Assembly (NCBI RefSeq): GCF_001428505.1
Contig: NZ_LMHU01000008.1
Span: 186,001-250,000 of the forward strand
Direction: 5' to 3'
DNA length: 64,000 nt
DNA from: Terrabacter sp. Root181
GTDB taxonomy: Bacteria > Actinomycetota > Actinomycetes > Actinomycetales > Dermatophilaceae
Part shown: positions 27,611 to 36,506 of the stretch, in pieces
Layout of the letters: each line of letters starts with the position of its first letter
How positions within the stretch are numbered: position 1 is the first letter of the stretch
Translations under genes and position numbers: made by a program
The notes under the pieces: model-generated
Database searches by the model: none
What the model was told of the DNA's origin: nothing
Seen by the model: the letters and a program-made list of their open reading frames with translations, nothing else

Positions 27611-28384
27611 TCAGTCGGTGGGGAAGCCGCGCTGCTCGTCGGCCCGGCGCCGCCGCTCCACGGCCTCGGCCTCGTCGAGGCGGGTCGCCTCGGCCAGCGT
27701 CGGCGCGGTGCCGCCCATGCTCGCCGGCAGGAACTTGAGGTCGGGTCCGGTGAGGGGTTCGTAGGCGGCCCGGGCGACGGCGAGCAGGTCGGCCATGACC
27801 GCCTTGTACTGCAGGGTGACGGCCTCGGGGTCGGCGTCGGGCGCCACCGCGATCGGCTCACCCACGTTGATGAGGATCGGCACGTTGGTGCGGCCGAGCC
27901 GCTTGGGGTGGCCCTTGGTCCACACGCGCTGGGAGCCCCAGATGACGACCGGCAGGATCGGCACGCCGGCCTCCTTGGCCATCCGCGCGGCACCGGTCTT
28001 GAACTCCTTGAGCTCGAACGAGCGCGAGATCGTGGCCTCGGGGAAGACGCCGACGATCTCTCCGGCCCGGAGCACGTCGACCGCTGCGGCGTACGACGCC
28101 GCACCCGCGGTGCGGTCGACGGGGATGTGGTGCATCCCGCGCATGAGCGGGCCGCTGACGGCGTGCGAGAAGACGCCGTCCTTGGCCATGAACCGCACGA
28201 GCCGGTCGGACTTCCGGGCTGCGAGCCCGGCGTAGGCGAAGTCCATGTAGCCGGTGTGGTTGATCGTCATCACCGCTCCCCCGGTGCGCGGGACGTTGTC
28301 GTCGCCGAGGACGGTGAACTTCAGCCCCTGCATCGCGAACACCCCGCGGGCGAAACCGATGACGGACGAGTAGACGGGCTCCAT
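27611..28384 (-). CDS. 1-acylglycerol-3-phosphate O-acyltransferase family protein
   Basis: A 257-residue acyltransferase (PlsC fold) with the catalytic H(X4)D in NHTGYMDF, the glycerophosphate-binding VFPEATISRSFELK block and a third motif VPILPVVIWGSQR. It should acylate lysophosphatidate or a related acceptor in phospholipid synthesis. The N-terminus (VYSSVIGFARGVFAMQGLKF) is a weak membrane-association helix. The ATG at 28384 is preferred over a much longer shadow frame. It is divergent from valS across 225 bases that hold one octamer (28534-28541). Confidence 0.9.
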   Translation of the reverse strand: MEPVYSSVIGFARGVFAMQGLKFTVLGDDNVPRTGGAVMTINHTGYMDFAYAGLAARKSDRLVRFMAKDGVFSHAVSGPLMRGMHHIPVDRTAGAASYAAAVDVLRAGEIVGVFPEATISRSFELKEFKTGAARMAKEAGVPILPVVIWGSQRVWTKGHPKRLGRTNVPILINVGEPIAVAPDADPEAVTLQYKAVMADLLAVARAAYEPLTGPDLKFLPASMGGTAPTLAEATRLDEAEAVERRRRADEQRGFPTD

Positions 28385-28609
28385 GGGGACACTCTGCCCT
28401 GCGGCACGACGCTTCGGCACGCCGATGGGCCGATGGACCGTGCCGACGAACACGGGCTGACCGCGAGCACGAGCACAGCAGTGACGCACGCCACGCCGGA
28501 CGTGGCCCTCACGGCCCGCGGCCCGGGGCCGGACGGCATACGACCACGGACCGGCCGCGGGAGGAAAGCCGGTCGAGGGCACCCCGGCGCGCATGGAAGG
28601 ATTGGGCGC

Positions 28610-31276
28610 ATGACTGACACGCCTGCCACCACGACCTCGCGGATCCCCGAGCGACCCACGCTCGACGGCCTCGAGGAGAAGTGGATGCAGGTATGGGCCG
28701 ACGAGGGCACCTACGCCTTCGACCGCGAGAAGGCCCTGTCGCTGCCCCGTGACCAGGTGTTCGCCATCGACACCCCGCCCCCGACGGCGAGCGGGAGCCT
28801 GCACGTCGGCCACGTCTTCAGCTACACGCACACCGACTGCATGGCCCGCTACAAGCGCATGCAGGGCCTAGAGGTCTTCTACCCCATCGGCTGGGACGAC
28901 AACGGCCTGCCGACCGAGCGCCGCGTGCAGAACTACTACGGCGTGCGCGGCGACGCGAGCCTGCCCTACGAGGAGGGCTTCACGCCCCCCTTCGAGGAGG
29001 GCGTCGACGCGAACGGCAAGGCGATCAAGGCCGCCGACCAGCGTCCGGTCAGCCGCAAGAACTTCATCGAGCTGTGCGACGTCCTCACCGTCAAGGACGA
29101 GGTGACCTTCGAGTCGCTCTTCCGTCGCCTCGGCTTCAGCCTCGACTGGGACATCTCCTACCGCACCATCGACGAGCGCTCGCGCGCCGTGGCGCAGCAG
29201 GCGTTCCTGCACAACCTCGAGCGCGGCGAGGCCTACCAGAGCGAGGCCCCCGGCCTCTGGGACGTGACGTTCCAGACCGCCGTGGCGCAGGCCGAGCTCG
29301 AGGCGCGCGACTACCCCGGCGCCTACCACCGGGTCGCCTTCCACGGGCACGGCGGCGAGCCGATCTTCATCGAGACGACGCGCCCCGAGCTCATCCCGTC
29401 CGTCGTCGCGCTCATCGCGCACCCCGACGACGAGCGCTACCAGTCGCTCTTCGGCACGACGGTCACCTCGCCCCTCTTCGGCGTCGAGGTGCCGGTGCTC
29501 GCGCACCGCGCGGCCGAGATGGACAAGGGTGCCGGCATCGCCATGTGCTGCACCTTCGGCGACCTCACCGACGTCATGTGGTGGCGCGAGCTGCAGCTGC
29601 CGATCCGCTCCCTCATCACCCGCAACGGCCGCCTCCAGGCCGAGACGCCCGAGTGGCTCGCCGGTGGTCCCGGCGAGGCGCTCTACGCCGAGTCGCTCGC
29701 GACGAAGACGACCTTCAGCGCGCGCGAGGCTGTCGTGGCCGCGCTGCGCGAGTCCGGCGACCTCGACGGCGAGCCGCAGAAGACCCAGCGCAAGGCCAAC
29801 TTCTACGAGAAGGGCGACAAGCCCCTCGAGATCGTCACCTCGCGCCAGTGGTACATCCGCAACGGCGGCCGCGAGGCGGCGCTGCGCTCCAAGCTCGTCG
29901 GCATGGGCGACGTGGTCGACTTCCACCCGGCCTTCATGCGCTCGCGCTACAAGAACTGGGTCGAGGGACTCAACGGCGACTGGCTCATCTCGCGCCAGCG
30001 CTTCTTCGGCGTGCCCTTCCCGGTCTGGTACCCCGTCGACGCCGAGGGCGAGGTCGACCACGAGCGTCCCCTGACGCCGCCCGCCTCCGCGCTCCCGGTC
30101 GACCCGCAGATCGACGTCCCCGAGGGCTACGAGGAGTCGCAGCGCGGCCGGGCGGGTGGCTTCGTCGCCGACCCCGACATCATGGACACGTGGGCCACGT
30201 CGTCGCTGACGCCGCAGATCGCCGCCGGCTGGCCGGTGCGCGAGGGGGCTGCCGACGGCGACCGGCTCGGCTCGGACGAGGCGCTCTTCGCGAGCATCTT
30301 CCCCTACGACCTGCGCCCGCAGGGGCACGACATCATCCGCACCTGGCTCTTCGCCACGGTGACGCGCTCGTACTTCGAGCACGGCGTGGCTCCCTGGAAG
30401 CACGCCGCGATCAGCGGCTGGATCCTCGACCCCGACCGCAAGAAGATGAGCAAGTCCAAGGGCAACGCCGAGACGCCCGAGGACGTCGTCAAGGCCAACG
30501 GCGCCGACGCGGTGCGCTACTGGGCGGCCTCCGGTCGCCTCGGCACCGACGCCGCCTACGACACCGGCCAGATGAAGGTCGGGCGCCGGCTCGCGATCAA
30601 GGTGCTCAACGCGAGCAAGTTCGCCCTCGGCTTCGGTGACGTCGACGGCGACCTGCGTGCCGCCGTCACGCACCCCCTCGACCTGTCGATGCTCGCGGCC
30701 CTCGCCGACGTGGTCGACAAGGCCACGCAGGGCTTCGAGGGCTGGGACTACACGCGCTCGCTCGAGGCCACCGAGACGTTCTTCTGGACGTTCTGCGACG
30801 ACTACCTCGAGCTCGTCAAGGACCGCGCCTACGGCGGTCAGGGCGACGAGGCGGCCGCGAGCGCCCGTGCCGCGCTGCGCCTCGCGCTCGAGACGCTGCT
30901 GCGCCTGCTCGCGCCGTTCATCCCCTACGCCACGGCCGAGGTGTGGTCGTGGTTCGGCGAGGGCTCGGTGCACCGCCAGTCGTGGCCCACCCGCGACGAG
31001 ATGCCGTCCGGTGGGGAGCCCGCGCTCCTCGCGTCGGTCGGCGCTGCCCTCGCCGGCGTGCGCAAGGTCAAGTCCGAGGCCAAGGTCGGCATGCGCGCCG
31101 AGGTGCGCACGATGACGCTCGTCGCCCCCGCCGCGTCGGTCGCCCACGTGCAGGCGGCCGAGTCCGACCTGCGGGCCAGCGGCCGCATCAGCGAGCTCGC
31201 GTATGCCGACGGCGAGGTCGTCGAGGTGCGTGACGCCGAGCTCGTCCCCGTCGAGAAGCCGCCCGCCCTGGGCTGA
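28610..31276 (+). CDS. valS: Valine--tRNA ligase, archaeal/Rickettsia type
   Basis: An 888-residue class I synthetase. The signature HVGH lies at residues 65-68 inside TASGSLHVGHVFSYTHTD, and the KMSKS loop at about 611-617 (KKMSKSK). The long insertion with FIETTRPELIPSVVALIAHPDD is the editing domain. GWDDNGLPTERRVQNYYGVR identifies ValRS rather than IleRS and matches the type known from archaea and Rickettsia (PPPT...SGSLH) instead of the PPNVTG type of E. coli. The C-terminal coiled-coil domain is short. GGAAGG lies 10 bases before the ATG. A near-perfect terminator hairpin follows. Confidence 0.95.
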   Translation: MTDTPATTTSRIPERPTLDGLEEKWMQVWADEGTYAFDREKALSLPRDQVFAIDTPPPTASGSLHVGHVFSYTHTDCMARYKRMQGLEVFYPIGWDDNGLPTERRVQNYYGVRGDASLPYEEGFTPPFEEGVDANGKAIKAADQRPVSRKNFIELCDVLTVKDEVTFESLFRRLGFSLDWDISYRTIDERSRAVAQQAFLHNLERGEAYQSEAPGLWDVTFQTAVAQAELEARDYPGAYHRVAFHGHGGEPIFIETTRPELIPSVVALIAHPDDERYQSLFGTTVTSPLFGVEVPVLAHRAAEMDKGAGIAMCCTFGDLTDVMWWRELQLPIRSLITRNGRLQAETPEWLAGGPGEALYAESLATKTTFSAREAVVAALRESGDLDGEPQKTQRKANFYEKGDKPLEIVTSRQWYIRNGGREAALRSKLVGMGDVVDFHPAFMRSRYKNWVEGLNGDWLISRQRFFGVPFPVWYPVDAEGEVDHERPLTPPASALPVDPQIDVPEGYEESQRGRAGGFVADPDIMDTWATSSLTPQIAAGWPVREGAADGDRLGSDEALFASIFPYDLRPQGHDIIRTWLFATVTRSYFEHGVAPWKHAAISGWILDPDRKKMSKSKGNAETPEDVVKANGADAVRYWAASGRLGTDAAYDTGQMKVGRRLAIKVLNASKFALGFGDVDGDLRAAVTHPLDLSMLAALADVVDKATQGFEGWDYTRSLEATETFFWTFCDDYLELVKDRAYGGQGDEAAASARAALRLALETLLRLLAPFIPYATAEVWSWFGEGSVHRQSWPTRDEMPSGGEPALLASVGAALAGVRKVKSEAKVGMRAEVRTMTLVAPAASVAHVQAAESDLRASGRISELAYADGEVVEVRDAELVPVEKPPALG

Positions 31277-31291
31277 TCCCCGCGGGTACGC

Positions 31292-31333
31292 CCGGTCGTT
31301 GCCGTCGGGACCTATCGGGACGGCAACGATCGG
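31292..31333 (+). terminator. Terminator after valS
   Basis: A 15-bp stem (CCGGTCGTTGCCGTC / GACGGCAACGATCGG, one G-U pair) with a 12-base loop, 15 bases beyond the valS stop. Confidence 0.85.
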
Positions 31334-31366
31334 CCTGCTCCACGACTGTCGGCGACCGCGCTGGCA

Positions 31367-31372
31367 TAGGGT
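31367..31372 (+). promoter_or_regulatory. -10 box of the DUF4129-MoxR operon
   Basis: TAGGGT, 7 bases before the ATG at 31380, just after the valS terminator. It makes the next five genes a separate operon. Confidence 0.55.
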
Positions 31373-31379
31373 CACTCGC

Positions 31380-32114
31380 ATGTCGAGGCGGGGGGCTCAG
31401 GTCACCATCGTGGGTGGCGCCGTCGTCATGGCCGCTCTGGTCGTGGCCGCGCTGGGCCAACCCGTGCCGCTGCTCTCCCGCCCGGTCGACCCGCAGACGT
31501 TCACGCCGCTGCCGACCATCACGTCCCTCCCCCCGTCGAGCTCGACGCCGCGGCCCTCGTCGACGGCCACGGCCCTGCCCTTCGACCCCTCACCCGTGCT
31601 CGTCACCCTCGTCCAGATCGTCCTCGTCCTGGCCGCCCTCGTGGTCCTCGTCGTCCTCGCGCAGCTCGTCCGGTCGCTGCTGCGCCGACGCCCGCACCTC
31701 GAGCTGCACGAGGAGCCGGACTTCGCGATCCCGCTCGTGCCGACCGAGCTGCTCGAGGCGGCCCGGGACCGGCTGCGGGACCTCGAGACCGGCGAGCCCC
31801 GCAACGCCATCGTCGCGGCCTGGCTCGGTCTCGAGACGTCGGCCGCCGCGACCGGCCTGCCGCGCCTGCCCGCCGAGACGTCGACGGAGTACACCGAGCG
31901 CGTCATCGGTGTCTGGCCCGTCGACTCGGCGCGGCTCGGCGACCTCGCCGCCCTCTACCGCGAGGCCCGCTTCTCCGTGCACGACCTCGGCGAGAGCCAC
32001 CGCGACCGGGCGATCACCGACCTCCGGGTCCTCATCGCCGATCTCGAGCACGTGGCCCGACGCCAGGCCGCCGAGCGGGGCGCGTCGGTGGCCGCGCCGG
32101 AGGAGGCGTCGTGA
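31380..32114 (+). CDS. DUF4129 domain membrane protein
   Basis: A 244-residue protein: an N-terminal membrane helix (VTIVGGAVVMAALVVAALG), a Pro/Thr/Ser-rich external segment, a second helix (VTLVQIVLVLAALVVLVVLAQLV) and a cytoplasmic C-terminal domain of ~110 residues. The latter has the DUF4129 pattern (AIVAAWLGLETSAAATG, RLPAETSTEYTERV, LYREARFSVHDLG). DUF4129 proteins occur with MoxR ATPases, DUF58 proteins and transglutaminases in membrane or envelope assembly modules of unknown function. It is first in a five-gene operon and overlaps the next gene by four bases. Confidence 0.85.
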   Translation: MSRRGAQVTIVGGAVVMAALVVAALGQPVPLLSRPVDPQTFTPLPTITSLPPSSSTPRPSSTATALPFDPSPVLVTLVQIVLVLAALVVLVVLAQLVRSLLRRRPHLELHEEPDFAIPLVPTELLEAARDRLRDLETGEPRNAIVAAWLGLETSAAATGLPRLPAETSTEYTERVIGVWPVDSARLGDLAALYREARFSVHDLGESHRDRAITDLRVLIADLEHVARRQAAERGASVAAPEEAS

Positions 32115-32752
32115 GCAGCCAGCCGGACGGCACGCCTCCCCGGACGCGGCGCGAGGCGCGCGACCGTGCAGCAGCGGTGGCGGCGGCGCGCCGCCCTCTC
32201 CCCCGCGGCGCGGTCCGGCGCGAGCCGTCCCGGACCCGCGTGCTCGCGGTGGCCCTGCGCCCGTGGCGACGACGCCTCATCGGCCTGTTCCTCACCTGGG
32301 TGGCCCTGGCGGCGCTCACCGCGGGCCTCGGTCTCGCGCCCGACGTGCCGGTGCTCCTCGCGATCCTCCTCGCCGTGGCGCTGCTCGTGTGGCACCTCAT
32401 CGACCACACCGCGCCGCAGCACCTCACGGTGTGGCCGCTCGTCGACGGCGACCTCCGTGGCCACTCGCGCGGCAACGACTTCCGGGTCACCAACCTCGCC
32501 GGCCGGCTCGAGGCGGCCAACACCCGCCGGGAAGGACGCGAGAGCGTCGTGCACGACCTCCACCTGCAGCTGCAGGTGCTCATCCGCGAACGGCTCTACG
32601 CCCGGCACGGCATCGTCGCCGAGGAGGAGCCGAAGTGGGCCCAGGGCGTCACCCCTCCGGAGCTGTGGGACCTGCTCGTCGGGCTGCCGCCGCCCGATCT
32701 CTACCGTCCCCAGCGCCTCGACCCCATCCTCCGACGAATCGAGCAGTGGTAA
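32111..32752 (+). CDS. Membrane protein of the MoxR/DUF58 cluster
   Basis: A 213-residue protein with a basic, Arg-rich N-terminus (~50 residues), two adjacent membrane helices (RLIGLFLTWVALAALTAGLG and VPVLLAILLAVALLVWHLI) and a soluble tail with WDLLVGLPPPDLYRP near the end. I recognise no named family, but such proteins accompany DUF4129 and MoxR genes in related genomes. GTG start, overlapping the DUF4129 stop by four bases (GTGA); the MoxR gene begins three bases after its stop. Confidence 0.7.
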   Translation: MSSQPDGTPPRTRREARDRAAAVAAARRPLPRGAVRREPSRTRVLAVALRPWRRRLIGLFLTWVALAALTAGLGLAPDVPVLLAILLAVALLVWHLIDHTAPQHLTVWPLVDGDLRGHSRGNDFRVTNLAGRLEAANTRREGRESVVHDLHLQLQVLIRERLYARHGIVAEEEPKWAQGVTPPELWDLLVGLPPPDLYRPQRLDPILRRIEQW

Positions 32753-32755
32753 CGC

Positions 32756-33748
32756 ATGACCGAGATGAACCTGACCCGGGTCAGTCAGCTGAGCAGCGCC
32801 GTCCTCGACGAGGTGGACCGCGCGGTCGTCGGCAAGCGCGAGGCTCTGCGCCTCGTCCTCTCCGGCATCCTCGCCGGCGGGCACGTCCTCATGGAGGACT
32901 TCCCGGGACTCGGCAAGACGCTCGCGGCGCGCAGCTTCGCCCAGACCCTCGGGCTCGACTTCAAGCGGGCGCAGTTCACGCCGGACCTGCTGCCCGGCGA
33001 CATCACCGGCTCGTTCATCTACGACCAGCGGGCGGGCGAGTTCGAGTTCCGCGCCGGGCCGCTCTTCGCGGGCCTGCTCCTCGCCGACGAGATCAACCGC
33101 ACGCCCCCGAAGACGCAGGCCGCACTCCTCGAGGCGATGCAGGAGAAGCAGGTGACCGTCGAGGGCCGCACGTTCCAGCTGCCGCGTCCCTTCCACGTCC
33201 TCGCGACCGCGAATCCCGTTGAGTACGAAGGCACCTACCCCCTCCCCGAGGCGCAGCTCGACCGCTTCCTCATGCGGATCTCGTTCGGCTACCCGACCCT
33301 CGACGAGGAGTGGGAGATCCTGTCGAACCGCATGGCGCGCCAGCGCGAGGAGCAGGAGCTGCGCGGCATCGTCGACGCCGAGCAGCTGCTCGCGATGCAG
33401 GCTGCCATCGAGGCGACGGGCGTCGACGAGTCGGTCGGGCGCTACTGCGTCGCCCTGACGGCGGCCAGCCGCGTCCACGGCGACGTGCTCATGGGCGCCT
33501 CCCCTCGTGGCGCCCTCGGTCTGCTCCTGTGCGCCCGGGCGTATGCCGTCGTCGACGGTCGTGACTACGTGACCCCCGAGGACGTCAAGGCCGTGGCCGT
33601 GCCGGTCCTCGCCCACCGCATCACGGTCAAGCCCGAGCTGTGGATGAGCAACGCCTCCGGGCGCAGCATCGTCGAGAGCCTGCTGCGCACGGTGCCCACC
33701 CCGTCGGCGCGCGAGCACCTGGCCCCCAGCCCCTCGGCGGACGGCTGA
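32756..33748 (+). CDS. MoxR family AAA+ ATPase
   Basis: A 330-residue ATPase. The Walker A is DFPGLGKT at about residues 48-55, Walker B and sensor elements are LLADEINRTPP (near 110) and ATANPVEYEGTYPLPEAQLDRF. The length and the EGTYPLPEAQLDRFL motif are typical of MoxR. MoxR ATPases act as chaperones that assemble partners with von Willebrand-type or DUF58 domains, here presumably the DUF58 protein encoded next. The gene stands in the middle of the five-gene operon. One GTATGCCG octamer (33541-33548) encodes AYAV. Confidence 0.95.
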   Translation: MTEMNLTRVSQLSSAVLDEVDRAVVGKREALRLVLSGILAGGHVLMEDFPGLGKTLAARSFAQTLGLDFKRAQFTPDLLPGDITGSFIYDQRAGEFEFRAGPLFAGLLLADEINRTPPKTQAALLEAMQEKQVTVEGRTFQLPRPFHVLATANPVEYEGTYPLPEAQLDRFLMRISFGYPTLDEEWEILSNRMARQREEQELRGIVDAEQLLAMQAAIEATGVDESVGRYCVALTAASRVHGDVLMGASPRGALGLLLCARAYAVVDGRDYVTPEDVKAVAVPVLAHRITVKPELWMSNASGRSIVESLLRTVPTPSAREHLAPSPSADG

Positions 33749-33754
33749 CCGGCC

Positions 33755-35068
33755 GTGCAGCCCTGGCGCCCCCACCGGACCGCCACCCGTCGACTCGGCG
33801 GGTGGGAGCCGACCGCTGCCCACCAGCGGGCGATCCTGCTCGCGGCCGGGGGCGCGATCGTCGCGGTCGTCGGCCGGCGCGCGGACCTGCTCGTCATCGT
33901 CGCGCCGCTCATCGTCGCCGCCCTGTGGGGCCACCTCGTGCGCCCGCGCACCGAGGTGACCGGCACGGCGCGCCTCGGAGACACGACGCTGCGTGAGGGG
34001 TCGGTGACCGGGCTCTACGTGACGACCGAGCCGGCGCTGCCCGACGTCCACGGCATCGTCACGGTGGCGCAGGCGCCATGGGTCGAGCGCAAGCCGTCGA
34101 GCGGGATCGCGGAGCTCCGCGACGGTGCTGCCACGCTGGGACTTCGATCGACGCGTTGGGGCCGCCGCCGGGTCGGCACGGTCAGCGTCGCGCTCGTCAG
34201 CACGTGGGGAGCGTTCCGCGCCGGCCCGGTCGACCTGCCCGACCTCGACTCCGCGACCCTGCCCGTGCCTGCCTCGTTCGACGCCAGCGCCCCGACCCCG
34301 CACCCCCGCGGCATCGTCGGGCTGAACCGCTCGAACCGGCCCGGCTCCGGGTCGGAGTTCAACACGATCCGCCGCTTCCACCCCGGCGACCGCCTGCGGC
34401 GGATCCACTGGCCCGTCTCGATGCGCACCGGGGCCCTGCACGTCACGTCGACCTTCACCGACGAGGACGCCCATGTCTTCCTGCTCGTCGACTGCTTCAG
34501 CGACCTCGGCCCGCGAGAGGGCATCGACGGACGTCCGACGAGCCTCGACGTCACGGTGCGGGCCGCCGGCGCGATCAGCGAGCACTTCCTCCGGAGCAAC
34601 GACCGGCTCACCCTGCGCACCGTCGGAGCGGCCGAGGTCCCGACGCTCGGTGTCGGGTCGGGCACCAACCACCTGCGGCGTGTGCTCGACACCCTCGCGG
34701 CCATCTCGCCGGCCACCGAGCGCCGCGACACCGGGGAGCACGCGATCCGTGGCGTCGACCCCAACGCCCTGTGCCTCGTGCTGTCACCGCTCATCGACCC
34801 GACCATGGTGACCCTGGCCCACACCCTCGCGGCGCGCGGCATGACCGTGGTCGTCGTCGACACCTTCCCCGACCACCTCGTCGCCGACCCGTCGAGCGTC
34901 TACCAGGCCCTGGCGTGGCGGATCCGGTTGCTGTCGCGCGACGCCGAGGTGCACAACCTGCGGCTGCGCGGCGTCCCCGTCGTGCCCTGGCGTGGGGCCG
35001 GCTCGCTCGACCAGGTGCTCCGCGACATCGCCCGTCGGGCGTCGGCGCCCCGGATGGCGAGGCGATGA
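33755..35068 (+). CDS. DUF58 domain protein
   Basis: A 437-residue protein with two N-terminal membrane helices (AILLAAGGAIVAVVG and LLVIVAPLIVAALWG), a beta-rich region that includes FRAGPVDLPDLDS, then the DUF58 core: SEFNTIRRFHPGDRLRRIHWPVSMRTG and the VWA-like strand HVFLLVDCFSDLG. DUF58 proteins usually follow MoxR, which fits here. GTG start, seven bases past the MoxR stop. Its stop overlaps the last gene of the operon (ATGA). No vWA, transglutaminase or batA-type gene is present in the cluster, so the module looks like a reduced form. Confidence 0.9.
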   Translation: MQPWRPHRTATRRLGGWEPTAAHQRAILLAAGGAIVAVVGRRADLLVIVAPLIVAALWGHLVRPRTEVTGTARLGDTTLREGSVTGLYVTTEPALPDVHGIVTVAQAPWVERKPSSGIAELRDGAATLGLRSTRWGRRRVGTVSVALVSTWGAFRAGPVDLPDLDSATLPVPASFDASAPTPHPRGIVGLNRSNRPGSGSEFNTIRRFHPGDRLRRIHWPVSMRTGALHVTSTFTDEDAHVFLLVDCFSDLGPREGIDGRPTSLDVTVRAAGAISEHFLRSNDRLTLRTVGAAEVPTLGVGSGTNHLRRVLDTLAAISPATERRDTGEHAIRGVDPNALCLVLSPLIDPTMVTLAHTLAARGMTVVVVDTFPDHLVADPSSVYQALAWRIRLLSRDAEVHNLRLRGVPVVPWRGAGSLDQVLRDIARRASAPRMARR

Positions 35069-35676
35069 TCGTGCCCCGACCAGCTGACGGCCCTCTGACG
35101 TCCGACGGGACCTCCTGGGTCGCCCGACGCGTGCGGCTGCGCCGGACGGTCCGGTTCGGCGCCGGCCCGGAGTGGTCGCTGAGCCAGCTGGGTGCGACCG
35201 GTGCCGCCGTGGGCGGCGCCGCCGTCTACCTCGCGAGCCTCTCCCTGGCCGCCGGCGGCTTCGACGCCCTCTGGTGGGCGCTCGTCCTGCTGCCGCTCGT
35301 CACCATCGCGTGGGCCGGCTCGGCGGCACCGCTCGCCTACTGGACCCTGCTGCTCTACGGCTGGTTCACGCTGACCCCGGCGGGGAGCTTCTCCTGGTGG
35401 TCGCTCCCGGCTGCCGCGGGGTGCGTCGTCGGGCACGCGGCGGCGGCGCTCTCCGCGTCGTCGCCCCCGGCCGGCTCGTTCACCGCGCACACCGCCCGGC
35501 GCTGGGTGCGCCACACGGCCCTGGCGTTGGGGGCCGCCGTGCCCGTCGCGGTCCTCGCCGGGCTGCTCGCCGGGCGCTCGCTGGGACTCGTCCCGGCGGC
35601 ATACGTCGTCGGGCTCGGTGGGGTCGCCGGGGGCCTGTGGCTCGTGCGCACGAGCCCGCCCGCCGAGCGGGTGTGA
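35065..35676 (+). CDS. Membrane protein, last gene of the MoxR/DUF58 cluster
   Basis: A 203-residue protein with five to six membrane helices in close succession after a ~30-residue basic N-terminus: for example SLAAGGFDALWWALVLLPLV, PLAYWTLLLYGWFTLTPAG and LALGAAVPVAVLAGLLAG. No known family is recognised. The ATG at 35065 overlaps the DUF58 stop (ATGA). Position suggests a membrane subunit for the MoxR/DUF58 complex. An octamer (35597-35604) encodes AAYV. Confidence 0.7.
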   Translation: MIVPRPADGPLTSDGTSWVARRVRLRRTVRFGAGPEWSLSQLGATGAAVGGAAVYLASLSLAAGGFDALWWALVLLPLVTIAWAGSAAPLAYWTLLLYGWFTLTPAGSFSWWSLPAAAGCVVGHAAAALSASSPPAGSFTAHTARRWVRHTALALGAAVPVAVLAGLLAGRSLGLVPAAYVVGLGGVAGGLWLVRTSPPAERV

Positions 35677-35730
35677 GACGTCCGGCGCGATGCGAGACGA
35701 CCCGGCCGGGGTCGAGGGTCGACACCGCGT

Positions 35731-35786
35731 TTGCGAATCGCGTCGGGGCGACCTACGCTTTCATGAAACGAAACAGTTTCGTTTCA
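35731..35786 (+). promoter_or_regulatory. Promoter with palindromic TetR operator
   Basis: A sigma-70-type promoter (TTGCGA at 35731-35736, 17 bases, TACGCT at 35754-35759) is followed at once by a 23-bp palindrome at 35764-35786, arms TGAAACGAAAC and GTTTCGTTTCA around a central A. The operator covers the expected start of transcription, so the TetR protein encoded 17 bases further on should repress itself and the MFS gene. Confidence 0.85.
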
Positions 35787-35802
35787 TCGGGGTGGGACCG
35801 GG

Positions 35803-36447
35803 GTGAGCATGAGCACGACCAGCGCGAGCACGACGGACGCGGCACACGCGAGCCGTCCGCGCGTCGCCGGTGACCGCGAGGTCGAGATCCTCGAGGCCGC
35901 GATCGACGTCCTGCGCGAGTCCGGCTACGACCGGCTCACGTTCGACGCCGTCGCCACGGCCGCGCGGGCGTCCAAGGCGACGCTCTACCGGCGCTGGCCG
36001 CACAAGCGGGACCTCGTCATCGACGCCGTCGGGCTCTTCATCGACTGCCCGGCCGAGCAGGATCCCGACACCGGGACCCTGCGCGGCGACCTGCTCGCCC
36101 AGGCCTGCGCCGACGGGGGCCTCGACGACGAGGTCGTCATCGGCACGTGGGGGGCCCTGCTCCCCGTCATCCACCGCGAGCCGGAGCTGGCCCGCGGGAT
36201 CCACGAGCGGTTCCTGGCCCCGAAGATCGAGGCCACCCGCACCATCTTCGAGCACGCCAGAGAGCGCGGTGAGGTCGGCGCCGACGCCGACCTCGACACC
36301 CTGCTGATGATCCTCCCGTCCCTGTCGATCCACGAGGCACTGCTCTCCGGACGTCGACCCGGGCCGGACCGCATCGCCGAGTTCGTGGACAGCGTCGTCC
36401 TCCCGGCCTGCGCCGCCACCCTCGCGCCCGCGCCCAGCCCTCGCTGA
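35803..36447 (+). CDS. TetR family transcriptional regulator
   Basis: A 214-residue repressor. The N-terminal helix-turn-helix spans about residues 25-75 (ILEAAIDVLRESGYDRLTFD, then ASKATLYRRWPHKRDLV), and a C-terminal ligand domain resembles TetR_C family 16 (ELARGIHERFLAPKIEATR). GTG at 35803 or ATG at 35809 are both possible; GGTGGGA precedes the GTG by five bases. The operator upstream and the MFS gene 59 bases downstream indicate a classical drug-responsive efflux pair. Confidence 0.92.
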   Translation: MSMSTTSASTTDAAHASRPRVAGDREVEILEAAIDVLRESGYDRLTFDAVATAARASKATLYRRWPHKRDLVIDAVGLFIDCPAEQDPDTGTLRGDLLAQACADGGLDDEVVIGTWGALLPVIHREPELARGIHERFLAPKIEATRTIFEHARERGEVGADADLDTLLMILPSLSIHEALLSGRRPGPDRIAEFVDSVVLPACAATLAPAPSPR

Positions 36448-36506
36448 GCCGGCCCGCGTCGGGGCGACCCCACCACCACACCTGCATGTCTTCGAGAGGA
36501 ACACCC

